Assembly (NCBI GenBank): GCA_023101725.1
Contig: JALJCO010013414.1
Location: forward strand, 1-64,000
From: Atherinomorus stipes
Taxonomy: Eukaryota > Chordata > Actinopteri > Atheriniformes > Atherinidae
DNA: 64,000 nt
Reading direction: 5' to 3'
The notes beneath the pieces were generated by a model, which ran no database searches, was not told the DNA's origin, and saw only the letters and a list, made by a program, of their open reading frames with translations. Shown here piece after piece: positions 1-10,640 of the stretch (within the stretch, counting starts at the first letter, position 1; each line of letters begins with the position of its first letter). The position numbers and the translations under genes are program-made.

Positions 1-21
1 AGCGCAGCCCAACCACCCCGT

Positions 22-1293
22 ATGGAGCTAAAAATCAATGGAGCCACGTGTCCCTCGCCCGGACGCGGGTCACCGGGGCCCCCCTCTGGAGCCAGGCCCG
101 GAGGTGGGGCACGGAGGCGAGCGCCTGGTGGCCGGGCTTTTACTCATGGGGCCCGGTCGGGCTCAGCCCGAAAGGACGACATGGGCCCCCCGTCTTGTGG
201 ACCCACCACCCGCGAGAGGGGCCATAGGGGTCGGGTGCATTGTGAGTTGGGCGGCGGCCGAGGGCGGGGGAGACCCTGGCGGTCCGACCCCCGGCTGCAG
301 AAGCTAGCCCTAGGGACGTGGAATGTCACCTCTCTGGTTGGAAAGGAGCCTGAGCTGGTGCGCGAGGTCGAGCGGTTCCGACTAGATATAGTTGGACTCA
401 CCTCGACGCACGGCTCGGGCTCCGGGAACACCATCCTCGAGAGGGGCTGGACCTTGTTCCACTCTGGAGTTGCCCCGGGCGAGAGGCGGCGAGCGGGTGT
501 GGGCATACTCATTGCCCCCCGGCTCGCCGCCTGTGCGTTGGGGTTCACCCCGGTGGACGAAAGGGTAGCCTCCCTCCGCCTCGGGGTGGGGGGACGGGTC
601 CTGACTGTTGTTTGTGCCTATGCACCGAACGGCAGTTCGGAGTACCCACCCTTTCTGGAGTCCTTGGACGGCGTGTTGGAAAGCGCGCCCTCCGGGGACT
701 CCATCGTTCTGCTGGGGGACTTCAATGCCCACGTGGGCGACGACAGTGAGACCTGGAGGGGCGTGATCGGGAGGAACGGCCCCCCTGATCTGAACCCGAG
801 CGGTGTTTTGTTGTTGGACTTCTGTGCTTGTCATGGATTGTCAATAACAAACACCATGTTCAGGCACAAGAGTGTCCACATTTACACCTGGCATCAGGAC
901 ACCTTAGGCCGCAGTTCCATGATCGACTTCGTAGTCGTGTCATCGGACTTGTGGCCCCTTGTCCTGGACACTCGGGTGAAGAGAGGGGCGGAGCTGTCCA
1001 CTGATCACCACCTGGTGGTGAGTGGGCTCAGATGGTGGGGGAGGTTGCCGGTCAGACCTGGCAGGCCCAAACGTGTCGTGAGGGTCTGCTGGGAACGTCT
1101 GGCTGAGTCCCCTGTCAGGGAGAGCTTTAACTCCCACCTCCGGGAGAGCTTCACCCATGTTCCGAGGGAGGTGGGGGACATCGAGTGTTCCGCACCTCTA
1201 TTGCTGAGGCTGCTAGTCGGAGCTGTGGCCGTAAGGTTGTCGGTGCCTGTCGTGGCGGTAACCCCCGAACTCGCTGGTGGACACCAGCGATGA
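22..1293 (+). pseudogene. LINE endonuclease domain (frame-disrupted)
   Basis: Exonuclease-endonuclease-phosphatase fold region that would nick target DNA for target-primed reverse transcription. Visible landmarks are TWNVTSL (N-terminal Asn motif), [11 protein letters not shown] (catalytic GDFN) and STDHHLVV (catalytic SDH equivalent). The frame leaves the LINE consensus near 1180, where the coding signal moves to another frame and continues to 1703. The ATG at 22 may not be the real start, because the element runs off the window edge. Confidence 0.85.
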
Positions 1294-1703
1294 GGGATGC
1301 CGTCAAGCTGAAGAAGGAGTCCTACCGGGCCTTCCTGGCCTGTGGGACTCCTGAGGCAGCTGACAGGTATCGGCGGGCCAAGCGGAGCGCGGCTCTGGCG
1401 GTCGCTGAGGCAAAAACTCGGACATGGGAGGAGTTCGGTGAGGCCATGGAGAACGACTTCCGGACGGCTTCGAGGCGTTTCTGGTCCACCATCCGGCGGC
1501 TCAGGAGGGGGAAGCAGTGCACCGTCAACACTGTGTACAGTGGGGATGGTGGGCTGCTGACCTCGACTCGGGACGTCGTGGGCCGGTGGAGGGAATACTT
1601 CGAAGACCTCCTCAATCCCACCAACACGTCTTCCGAGGAGGAAGCAGAGTTTGGGGACTCAGGGGTGGACTCTCCTGTCACGGGGCTGAGGTCGCCGAGG
1701 TAG
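1185..1703 (+). pseudogene. LINE linker between endonuclease and reverse transcriptase (frameshifted)
   Basis: This continues the LINE polyprotein after the frameshift near 1180. It has the basic, Trp-rich linker typical of this fish LINE ([21 protein letters not shown], then WREYFEDLLNP). A second shift lies near 1683 and a third near 1707, where a run of A is one base short of keeping the frame into the reverse transcriptase. Confidence 0.8.
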
Positions 1704-1734
1704 TCAAAAGCTCCTCGGTGGCCGGGCCCCTGGG

Positions 1735-3189
1735 GTGGATGAGATCCACCCGGAGTTTCTTAAGGCTCTGGATGCTGTGGGGCTGTCTTGGCTGACACGC
1801 CTCTGCAGCATCGCGTGGACATCGGGGGCAGTGCCTCTGGACTGGCAGACTGGGGTGGTGGTCCCCCTCTTCAAAAAGGGGGATCGGAGGGTGTGTTCCA
1901 ACTTCAGGGGGATCACACTTCTCAGCCTCCCTGGTAAAGTCTATTCAGGGGTGCTGGAGAGGAGGGTCCGTCGGATAGTCGAACCTCGGATTGAGGAGGA
2001 GCAGTGTGGTTTTCGTCCTGGTCGTGGAACAGTGGACCAGCTCTACACCCTCTTCAGGATCCTGGAGGGGGCATGGGAGTTCGCCCAACCAGTCTACATG
2101 TGCTTTGTGGACTTGGAGAAGGCGTTCGATCGTGTCCCCCGGGATTCCTGTGGGGGGTGCTCCGGGGAGTACGGGGTGCCGGACCCCCTTGTTCGAGCTG
2201 TCCGGTCCCTGTACGACCGGTGCCAGAGCTTGGTCCGCATTTCCGGCTGTAGGTCGGATCCATTCCCGGTGAGAGTTGGACTCCGCCAAGGCTGCCCTTT
2301 ATCGCCGATCCTGTTCATAACCTTTATGGACAGGATTTCTAGGCGCAGCCGAGGTGTTGAGGGTATCCGGTTTGGTGGCCTCAGGATCGGGTCTCTGCTG
2401 TTTGCAGATGACGTGGTTCTGTTGGCGTCATCGGGCCGTGATCTCCAGCTCTCGCTGGGGCGATTTGCAGCCGAGTGTGAAGCGGCCGGGATGAGAATCA
2501 GCACCTCCAAATCCCAGACCATGGTCCTCGCCCGGAAAAGGGTGGAATGTTCTCTCCGGGTCGGGAGTGAGGTCCTGCCCCAGGTGGAGGAGTTTAAGTA
2601 TCTCGGGGTCTTGTTCACGAGTGGGGGAAAAATGGAGCGGGAGATGGACAGACGGATCGGTGCGGCGTCTGCAGTGATGCGGACTCTGCATCAGTCGGTC
2701 GTGGTGAAGAAGGAGCTGAGCCAGAAGGCGAAGCTCTCGATTTACCGGTCCATCTACGTCCCTACCCTCACCTATGGCCATGAGCTGTGGGTCATGACCG
2801 AAAGAACGAGATCGCGGGTACAAGCGGCCGAAATGAGTTTCCTCCGCAGGGTGGCCGGGCTCTCCCTTAGAGATAGGGTGAGGAGCTCGGTCATCCGGGA
2901 GGGACTCAAAGTAGAGCTGCTGCTCCTCCGTATAGAGAGGAGCCAGATGAGGTGGCTCGGGCATCTGGTCAGGATGCCTCCTGGACGCCTCCCTAGTGAG
3001 GTGTTCCAGGCACATCCCACCGGGACCAGACCCCGGGGGAGACCCAGGACACGCTGGAGGGACTACGTCTCCCGGCTGGCCTGGGAGCGCCTCGGGATCC
3101 CCCCGGATGAGCTGGCGGCTGTGGCTGGGGTGAGGGAAGTCTGGGCTTCCCTGCTTAGGCAGCTGCCCCCGCGACCCGATCCCGGATAA
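1735..3189 (+). CDS. LINE reverse transcriptase segment
   Basis: A 484-codon open segment with the reverse transcriptase fingers and palm: VVVPLFKKGDRR, DLEKAFDRVPR, GLRQGCPLSPILF and the FADD catalytic box, followed by the thumb (EEFKYLGVLFTSGG). The tail includes RWLGHLVRMPPGR. The catalytic Asp pair is present, but the upstream frames are broken, so this is a fragment of a dead element. It belongs to the LINE that enters the window at its left edge. Confidence 0.9.
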   Translation: MDEIHPEFLKALDAVGLSWLTRLCSIAWTSGAVPLDWQTGVVVPLFKKGDRRVCSNFRGITLLSLPGKVYSGVLERRVRRIVEPRIEEEQCGFRPGRGTVDQLYTLFRILEGAWEFAQPVYMCFVDLEKAFDRVPRDSCGGCSGEYGVPDPLVRAVRSLYDRCQSLVRISGCRSDPFPVRVGLRQGCPLSPILFITFMDRISRRSRGVEGIRFGGLRIGSLLFADDVVLLASSGRDLQLSLGRFAAECEAAGMRISTSKSQTMVLARKRVECSLRVGSEVLPQVEEFKYLGVLFTSGGKMEREMDRRIGAASAVMRTLHQSVVVKKELSQKAKLSIYRSIYVPTLTYGHELWVMTERTRSRVQAAEMSFLRRVAGLSLRDRVRSSVIREGLKVELLLLRIERSQMRWLGHLVRMPPGRLPSEVFQAHPTGTRPRGRPRTRWRDYVSRLAWERLGIPPDELAAVAGVREVWASLLRQLPPRPDPG

Positions 3190-3215
3190 GCGGAAGAAGA
3201 CGGTACGGTACGGTA

Positions 3216-3772
3216 AAGTGATTCTAAGGAAAAAATGGATCAAAGTGATCGATTTGCTGCAGTGAAGGACCAAACTTTATAATAAAAGAACATAGCACAT
3301 TTGTTTGTAGCCGGCACTTCAATGATGCTAGCAGCTAGCGTTAGCAGACTAGCGTTTGATGATGTGCCTAACTTTGTGCGGCTGAAAACACAAGCATCTG
3401 AAAGCGTCTCCTTTCTTTGCAGTCCCCAGTTGTTCCACTGGAAACGCGAGGGTACAAATCCGATTTTCAGATGCTTGTGTGTTTTAAGACGCACAATGTT
3501 AGGCACCTCAGCAAACGTTAGTCTGCTAACGCTAACTGCTAGCATCATTGAAGTGCCGGCTACAAACAAGTTCGGCCCTTCACTCCGGCAAATCGCTTTG
3601 ATCCACTTCTTTCTTAGTATCACTTCAGTCGGGACTCCATGAAAATTTAAGTAGGGTTGGCGTTTACTCACGTTATCTACTAAGTAAAGCAGGGACATTG
3701 AACTGGGCAGGAAGTGGGCCGTCTAAGTGTTTCAAACCGGAAGTTCGGAACACGGAAGCGTGATAATTCCCC
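3216..3772 (+). mobile_element. Palindromic (foldback) element, copy 1, left end displaced by the LINE
   Basis: The two halves are near-perfect reverse complements about a centre near 3440 (GCATCTGAAAGCG against its inverse; the GCTAGCAGCTAGCGTTAGC arm repeats inverted near 3520). The right end carries the family terminus CGGAAGCGTGATAATTCCCC. The matching left terminus is missing because the LINE ends at 3215 inside the left arm. Copies 2 and 3 are at 14168-14759 and 53471-54594. The small open frames inside are not genes. Confidence 0.85.
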
Positions 3773-4300
3773 CATTGTGCCAAACTTCATAGGCTGTTAG
3801 ATTCATTTAATGTGGGTCAGGTGTGTAGGGATGTTCTACTCGAGCCCGTCTGCTCGACTCCGCCTCCATCTTTTGAAGCGGAAGCTTTGCCAGCGCTGTT
3901 TTGGTGGAAGTCTCAGCATGCCGAAAGCAACGTGACCTTACTAACCGAGGCCTCGCTACGTCATCCGCGAGTGTCGAGCCGAAATCTTGAAGGGACTGGG
4001 TTTATTAACCTGTCAATGCTTAATACGGGTTCCAATCGCTTGGGAATTTATTGAAAAGTACTTAATTTATCACAGAGGATAATTCCAAGATATTAACCAC
4101 AAAGGAAGGTTGACAACGTATCTTTTATTATACACGAGTCAGAGACGAAACAGCTCCAGGCAGCGCTTCCATCAGCTGCAGTACACATCCACAGCCAGCA
4201 GGTGGAGCTCATGCTGACTGTCTCAAATGTCTCAAGACTTTGTGTAGATCTCTTGGCAGCTGTGTCAAAATGTCTCATTCTCTCATGAGGCTTCGTTTTC
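3773..4300. other. Stretch without a recognised gene
   Basis: Unique-looking sequence between the palindromic element and a small repeat. Short open frames here show no family resemblance or splice structure. No RNA gene was recognised. Confidence 0.5.
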
Positions 4301-4539
4301 ACCATCCCTACAGGTGTGTTGGAGCAGGAAGAGAAAGACAGCCTGCAGGACAGTGGTCCTCGAAGACGGACTTTGGGCATCCCTGGATTATGACATGAAT
4401 GTGTAAACATGATTATTTTCACCCACTTTGTTTTTTCCATGTAAATGAATTGACTGTCTAGTTGTTTTGCAAATTATTTGTGCACAAAGCTTTAATCAAA
4501 TTTGCTATCATTTGTAAATAGTTATGTCTGTGTGATCTC

Positions 4540-4755
4540 ACAGTTTTTTGGTCCTGGTCTTCGGGTACCGCTGCCCTGTACGTTTTGGTTCTTTACAACT
4601 CCTGCACACCTGATGCAAATTAACTGAACCACCCGTGTTCTTTGCAATCCCGCTGATGAGCCATTCATTTGAGTCAGGTGCGTTAAAATACGGACAACTC
4701 TAACACATGCAGGGCAGTGGTACCCGAGGACCAGGATTGTGAAACACTGATATAA
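4540..4755. repeat. Small palindromic interspersed repeat, copy A
   Basis: The ends are inverted: GGTCCTGGTCTTCGGGTACC at the left and the inverse (GGTACCCGAGGACCAGGATT) at the right, with CACACCTGATGCAAATTAAC and GAGTCAGGTGCGTTAAAATA as the inner pair. Copy B is at 9474-9680, and a half copy is at about 4305-4385. This is a nonautonomous element common in fish genomes; the superfamily is not assigned. Confidence 0.75.
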
Positions 4756-4759
4756 CAAA

Positions 4760-5250
4760 TATAATCATTTCATACTGTGTTAGATTATAGACTAAACAAG
4801 TCAAATATATAATTTCATGAGGGACATTTGGCACTAAGTTTCAACATTAGTAGCTAGGTAATTAAGAAAAAAAAAATTTCTGAAGAAACTTTTGCAGTTA
4901 AATATGCTTTCTTATATTTGTATTTTTCTTTTTTTTTTCCACAAAAACAAGTTTAATCATTTTTTGGGACTTGCAAAACAACATTTCTTAAAACAATTTC
5001 TAATAAATATTTGCTATTTAATCCTAAAACAACAGCTTCTGGAGGAAATTTAATAACAAAAATGTTACATTAACTACTTTTAGGATGAATATTGAGGACA
5101 CAAACACAAGCTAACCAACTTAATCTATGTGTGAAGTGTAAGTGTATTTGAAAGCTTTCAGTACCAAGCTTGAACTTATAAACATGCATTTGTGCGACAG
5201 TTTTTACAAGAGAACAAGTAGTAGATCAAGTTGGACAACTTTGTTTTTTT
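4760..5250. other. AT-rich stretch, nothing recognised
   Basis: AT-rich sequence with poly-A and poly-T runs near 4868 and 4930. It may be the 3' flank of the YqaJ exon on the opposite strand. No gene, RNA or clear repeat boundary was seen. Confidence 0.45.
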
Positions 5251-6229
5251 TTAACTTGCAGATAAGTATTTTGGGAGGTAAGTATAAAAGAAAAACAAAT
5301 CACACCTTTGTTTTAGATTGATCAGCACTGCGTCATCTCGATAAATGCGCTGCACAAACATGTCATTGTTGGCACACACAACAAAATCACACCATGCCAT
5401 TCCAGTGATGAGCAGCTGCCCTTGTATCTGCCAGTAATATGCGTGACTCTTCTTCAGTTTGTACTGGCCTTGTTCCACTACTAGATACGCACAATCAATG
5501 TAGTTCTGAGCATTGGGACACTTAATTTCAACCAGGCCAAATGCTGGTCTCTCCATCGGATCATACACCAGTCCATCCGGAGACGCTCCCAACCATGGCG
5601 CATCTGGATGCACAACCAGCCCGCATCGTGTAAGGTTGACATTTTTCATCTTGGCATACTCCGTCAAAGCCCCTGCTTCCATGTCAAGTCCTCTCCTCAT
5701 GTGAGCTGTTTCTCTCACCCCGCGCAACATTCTCTCAGCCAGATTGTCAGCAGATCTGTCTCCTCGCACATGACACACCGCCCTGAAGTTTGACGCAGTC
5801 ACCCTCTCTTTCCTGAGCAGATGCCATTCAGGTGCTGCACTTTGACTCCTTGTCGAGGCTTCAATGAGACGAGACTGGGACAATGTTGTACGAAGTGAGC
5901 GTAGATGAAGCTGTTCCTGGCTCGTTGGCACAAAACTACAGTCTGTTGGTGTCAGTTGGTAGTCGTCCAGTGGTAGTTTTGGATAGGGTGGTGCATCCTG
6001 ATGTGTGATCACACCATGGGGAATTGATGGAGGATGGTGATAGGACAGAAAACTGCCAGCCTGCACTTTTCCAAACTGGGAATCAAGAAGGGGTTTATCG
6101 GCAGAGAGGTTCATGCTGCAAATCGAGGGCAGACTGTCTGGCCCAAATGCAGCATAATGAGCTGAAGGGTTGAGGGTAGACGAGGCAGGCAGCTCACCAC
6201 TGTATCCCTTGTAAAATGTGGATCTACAA
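5251..6229 (-). CDS. YqaJ/lambda-exonuclease-like nuclease, C-terminal exon of a transposon-type gene
   Basis: An uninterrupted frame of 287 codons from the Met at 6114 to the stop at 5251. It extends upstream in frame to a plausible acceptor (TTTGTAG, exon start about 6229) that adds about 38 residues. The nuclease core is clear: a conserved acidic region (LDMEAGALTEYAKMK), then LGASPDGLV, LVEIKCP and QIQGQLLITG, which match the D...E-x-K...Q order of the YqaJ/lambda-exonuclease family. In animals this domain is mostly known as a second gene of DNA transposons (ISL2EU/Kolobok-like) and in uncharacterised fish proteins. The 5' exons are not visible, and a TTAA element begins at 6601. The lack of stops suggests a young insertion or constraint. 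No host function is claimed. Confidence 0.75.
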
Positions 6230-6420
6230 ATATAGTTTTAAAAAGTTATTAATACAGTATTTACATATTGTAAGGTGAAATTACAATTAAAATACCAATA
6301 TACCTGTTACTCTGACTAAATATGCAGTGACAAATATTAGTAACAAAAGTGTGATTTGAATATTTCAAAATCACTTAATCAGGGAAACAAATTGCATGTC
6401 TTCTTACGTGATACTTCATT

Positions 6421-6450
6421 ATTTGGCTTTTTTTTTTTTTTTTTTTTGTA
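6421..6450 (+). repeat. Poly-T tract
   Basis: About 20 consecutive T beginning near 6427, in AT-rich sequence between the YqaJ exon and the TTAA element. Confidence 0.8.
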
Positions 6451-6600
6451 TTGTACAACACCAAGAACAATGTAATAAACTAGATCCAGCTAGATTTAAA
6501 GCTGGTCTTAATTTACTAGAACTAAAGTTGTTCTAAACCAGAGGTGGACGACTCCGGTCCTCGAGGGCCGGTGTTACGAGGTAACTGGTTTTCGTGTTAA

Positions 6601-7504
6601 AGGAATAGTTCACCCACAGAATGACTTAACTTTATTTTCCACTTACCCTTATGGTGAGGAAGACTCTGGAGCACTTTTTTAATATCTCAAATGCAGCCGG
6701 CGATCAGGAAGGCTTCTCGTCCCCCCCCAACTTTCATATAATGGAGTTCGCTGCGGCCCGAGCCAAAAAAGGTCCATAAAAGTCCATAAAAACTTGTCAA
6801 TATTCCTCCATACTGCTCACCCAATGTAATCCAAGTGTCCTGAGTGGGTAGCGTCCAGAATTTACTCGAAACGACATCATTTACTATATTTTTAGAGCCT
6901 AAACAGTAGTACATCGCATCTGTAGCAAGCACGCGATGCACGTTCACAAAACTACGCAAGCCACGGCAGACGAGATTGCGCGTTCTCTTTTTCTTTCTTT
7001 CTTTGTTTTAAATCAATATCCAACCCCTCTTGGACCCTTTTGTGTTTGTCCCGGTTCTGCAGCTCTGGCGCTATTAGCACAACATAAACAGCAAATTTCT
7101 TCCACTACGCTTGCATTATCGGCAGAGTAGACTTTGAACGCCGAGGCTTCAGTAGTTTGGTGAATGTGCTCATGTGTGCTTTGCAGAATTAAGATGTAGT
7201 ATTGTTTAGGCTCTAAAAATACACTAAATGATGTCTTTTCGGGTAAATTCTGGACGCTACCCACTCAGGACACTTGGATTACATTGGACGAGCAGTATGG
7301 AGGAATATTGACAAGTTTTTGTGGACTTTTAATGACATTTTTGGCTCGGACCCCGGCGAACTCCATTATATGAAAGTTGGGGGGGAAAGAGAAGCCTCCC
7401 TGATTGCCGGCTGCATTTGAGAGATCAAAAAAGTGCTCCAGTCTTGCTCACCATGAGGGGAAGTGGAAAATAAAGTTAAGTCATTCTGTGGGTGAACTAT
7501 TCCT
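6601..7504. mobile_element. TTAA-flanked long palindromic element (family T1), copy 1
   Basis: The left end AGGAATAGTTCACCCACAGA follows TTAA (6597-6600), and the right end is the inverse (TGGGTGAACTATTCCT, to 7504). The arms are long: the GGACGAGCAGTATGGAGGAA segment near 7288 is the inverse of the one near 6800. The right-hand TTAA is not intact here but is in the copy at 36014-36883. Short frames inside are shadows. TTAA targets fit piggyBac or Kolobok mobilisation. Confidence 0.85.
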
Positions 7505-7559
7505 TGACTGGTGATTTCTGTAGATGTTGTCTTCAGAAGTACTCAGCCCGTTTTCGCGC

Positions 7560-8490
7560 AGATTCGACAATCCACATGAGAACACAGTCCGATGCTTCAC
7601 TTTGCTGCTCAATAAAGTTAAACAAAGCAAAATGCCGTGTTGTTGATTTGTGACTAGAAAGAGTTTTGTGGGTATGAAGCCGTGGCAGGCAATAAATAAA
7701 ATACACGTAAATAAAATACACGGATAAAACACACTCACTCTAACAGCAGGGTTCGAACCTGCAGCAAACGGAAAAGACCCATACGACACCTGAGAGGCGT
7801 GACCCTCTATACAAGCTCAACAAAACAACCTACAAAACTGTCACATTTAACGTCTCCTCTGGTCTTCCTATGTAAACATCACAAGTTAACATACCTGCCT
7901 GTATTATTTGGTTGTTGTGTTAACTGGTGACATTCACTACACTGTTTGCTACTAGATCGCAACAACGGTTTGGTTTTGAGCCTTTCTTACCGCCATTTTC
8001 TCTTAATTCAGTTGTTTTAATGCCTCATTTAGTGAATCACAACTTGCAGTGCTGTGTGATCAATCCACAGGTTGCTACAACGTGACGCTTCACTTAACTG
8101 TTCATTAGAACTGAGCGACCGAGCGAGCAAACAAATGAACACAGTCGTTGATTTAATGTGACATTATAAAGTGTTGTAGGTGTGAAACCGTGGTTGGCAA
8201 TAAATAGAAATACACGTAAATAAAATACACAAATACGAAGATGCAGCAGGGTTCGAACCTGTGGCAAACAGAAAAGATCCACACTACATCTGAGAGGCAT
8301 AACTGAGTGAGCGAACACTCTCGTTGATTTGTGACATTATGAAGTGCTGTGGGGGCGAAGCCGTGGCAACAAAAAACAAAGGAAACATACAAGAAGCCTG
8401 ACGCAGTGGCAGCGAGGTTCAAACCAGGAGCAAAATCAAGACACTGAAGACCTGCCAACAGCTCCACACACTGAGCTACACAGCACTACT
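7560..8490 (-). repeat. Three diverged tandem units with tRNA-like promoter boxes
   Basis: Three related segments (about 7640-7800, 8155-8310, 8330-8490) each carry GAAACCGTGG/GAAGCCGTGG and, 60-100 bases on, an inverted tRNA B-box-like word (GGGTTCGAACCTG, GGGTTCGAACCTG, AGGTTCAAACC). Read on the minus strand, the third has an A-box-like TAGCTCAGTGTGTGG followed by GGTTTGAACCTC. This looks like a tRNA-derived SINE or tRNA-related repeat. No cloverleaf with proper acceptor pairing could be drawn, so they are not called tRNA genes. Confidence 0.5.
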
Positions 8491-8829
8491 CACATCTGCA
8501 AAATTCTCATCTTAATTTCAACTTCATATCAGCATCACAAGCTGACATGCACACTTGACTGAAATTAAGCTTATTCTTCACTGTACTCGTTTGCTGCCAA
8601 ATAAATCACAACAGGTTGCCCTGCAGCGCATGTCACGCTCATTCTGTAGCGCCTCGGTCATTCAGTGTCAAGTCTGGAAGGTTTGCTGCTCCTTTCACTA
8701 CATGGAATTGCAGAAAGTGTCTCTTTGTGTTTGTCAATGCATAAATGTCTCCGTACAAGCCAACATTCTACTCACCCAGTGTGATGGTTCAAAAACTTCC
8801 CTGTAGCATGATGTAAATGTAGAGTGCCA

Positions 8830-9195
8830 TAAAAGGCAAGTTTCATGTACAGAACAATTCAAAGTGCTCTACATAAAACATTGAAAGCATTACAGCGGGG
8901 TGCAAAAGACAAAACATAACGTCAAAGAACAGCAGAATAGACGCATGATTTAAAATTAAACGGGGCCTTGCAGAGTTGAACGTTTGAATACAGTCTGTGG
9001 CAGCTGAGAACAGGTGGGTCCTTAACCTGGATTTAAATAAACTTTGTCAGCTGATCTGAGACTTTTTGGGGTTTTGTTCCAGACATGTGGAGCATAGAAG
9101 CTGAACGCAGCTTCTTCAGGTTTGGTACAAGACAAATTAATGTGCTCATAATACATTACAGCGTGGTGCAAAATAAAACAACTGAAAAAGAAACA
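8830..9195 (-). mobile_element. 3' fragment of a LINE
   Basis: On the minus strand the segment encodes FSFYAPHVWNKTPKSLRSAD, the C-terminal signature that follows the reverse transcriptase in fish LINEs of the L2/CR1/Rex1 type. No reverse transcriptase is attached, as expected for a 5'-truncated copy. A second LINE with a related C-terminus lies at 39860-42270. Confidence 0.65.
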
Positions 9196-9470
9196 AATCT
9201 GCAAAGCTGAGTAGGCCTACTGACTTTTAACCCATTTTCCTGGACTCAAAAAAATAAAATCCATCCAGTCCATCTTAAACTGAAATATCAGAATAATAAA
9301 CTCAAGTCAACATGAACAACCAGGGCAAATAAAAATGCAAGTTGTGTCTGTGTTCCCAGCACAGGTACAGTGGAACCAGCGATTACAGTTGTTGCTGCAT
9401 TCAATCTGAAAGGCAACAAAAAAGCACATTAGCATTTGGCCTGATGAAACAAAGCGCTTACAGATACAGG
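9196..9470. other. Stretch without a recognised gene
   Basis: No coding, RNA or repeat signal was recognised between the LINE fragment and the small palindromic repeat. Confidence 0.4.
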
Positions 9471-9473
9471 GTT

Positions 9474-9682
9474 TCTCAATCCTGGTCCTCAGGGACCCCT
9501 GCCCTGCATCTATTCCAGGTTTCCAACTCCTTCACACCTGATTCAGATCAACAGAACTGCTCATCAAGTTCTTTGCAAGCTGCTAACGAGCCTTTCATCT
9601 GAGTCAGGTGTGTTAAATTAGGAACATCTTGAAGGCCAGCAGGGCAGGGATCCTTGAGGACCAGGACTGAGAAACACTGCAC
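9474..9682. repeat. Small palindromic interspersed repeat, copy B
   Basis: Same family as 4540-4755. It starts TTTCTCAATCCTGGTCCTCA and ends with the inverse, GAGGACCAGGACTGAGAAAC. The inner pair is CACACCTGATTCAGATCAAC and GAGTCAGGTGTGTTAAATTA. Confidence 0.8.
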
Positions 9683-10640
9683 TAGACGAACGAGAAATGT
9701 TGAATCCTTTCCTTCTCATGAAGGCTCTGTGGCTACAATTAATGACTTTGACAAACACATAATGCAGCCTGCAATAACTGGACCTGAACAGTCACCCAAA
9801 CGCACCTCGTCACATCAGTGCATTTCTTTATCATGTGGGCCTGCGCTCCAAGGGGATCCAGATATACACTACGTCTCTCCTTGGTCTGCAAGCAAAGTTT
9901 TTAAGAAAAGAAAAAGACAGAAAGAAAAAAAAATGCATGTTTGGATCCGATATTTTGGATTGGTGGAAAGAAAACCCAAACATTTCTTACCAACAACCAG
10001 TGACCCTTCTCGCACACTGCTCCAATCAGGGCATCATAGTCCATGGGATTCATCTGAGTAGCAGCAACATGACAATGTATTTGGCATATCCCATTGACTC
10101 CAGTCTGCAACTAGACAGATTGAAATTTACCTTTGTTAAACCCTTATGGCTGCTTGCCACATGGAGGTCATCTGGTACGTCTTGATCAGGGCTCCTTTTT
10201 GCCACTTTGATTGTACTTGTGCATGACTATTGTCAAATACGCATTTATGATCTGAAATGTACTTTTTAAACATGGCATACAAAATAAAAACAAACAAACA
10301 TTTTTCCATTGTAAACGAGAATGGAATCTCACCTCATTCTCAACCAGTGTGCCTGGGCTTAAATGGTCCGTCAATAGCTGTGTGGTGACCTTATAAGGGC
10401 CCACTTTACTCCACACCACATTGCCCCCCCCCGTCCAGCCCAGAGCTGTTTTACTACTGAGATATTGCAGAGAAAAAAAAAATCTGTATAAACACAAAAC
10501 AAAACTGGAAACAAATGAAGCTTGTACATACATGTTTCTATATCCCCTCTGTAGAGGTGGAGGGGGGGGCAACTGGTGGAGGGAGGAGCCTGGCTGTGCC
10601 CGGTGGAGGAGGCTGCTAACTTGTGAGGGATATGGGATAT
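9683..10640. other. Stretch without a recognised gene
   Basis: A few open frames of up to 157 codons overlap here on both strands, but none shows a recognisable domain and they do not join by splicing. Poly-A-rich sequence lies near 9900-9940. It may be degraded 3' sequence of the integrase element immediately to the right. Confidence 0.4.

Larger units (their letters stand above)
1..3215 (+). mobile_element. Non-LTR retrotransposon (LINE), RTE-like, 5' end outside the window
   Basis: A LINE with an AP-type endonuclease region (from about 310; [30 protein letters not shown]) followed by a reverse transcriptase (about 1735-2620; DLEKAFDRVPR, GLRQGCPLSPILF, FADDVVLLAS) and a C-terminal tail with RWLGHLVRMPPGRLP. 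The coding sequence ends at 3189 and is followed by a short tandem ACGGT-type tail, as seen at RTE-clade 3' ends. The reading frame changes near 1180, 1683 and 1707, so the copy cannot make one polyprotein. High GC sets it apart from the AT-rich flank. It sits inside the left arm of the palindromic element that continues at 3216. The clade name is from motif memory; the LINE call itself is secure. Confidence 0.93.

Noticed and set aside
2428..3273. 281-codon minus-strand frame
   Set aside because: A shadow of the GC-rich LINE reverse transcriptase; it has no domain of its own.
3240..3698. 152-codon minus and 113-codon plus frames with the same peptide
   Set aside because: The element is palindromic, so each strand yields the same spurious peptide. 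It also appears in the copies at 53625-54370.
8405..8490. Possible functional tRNA gene on the minus strand
   Set aside because: A- and B-box-like words exist, but acceptor and anticodon stems do not pair and there is no poly-T terminator at a proper place. Kept only as a repeat.
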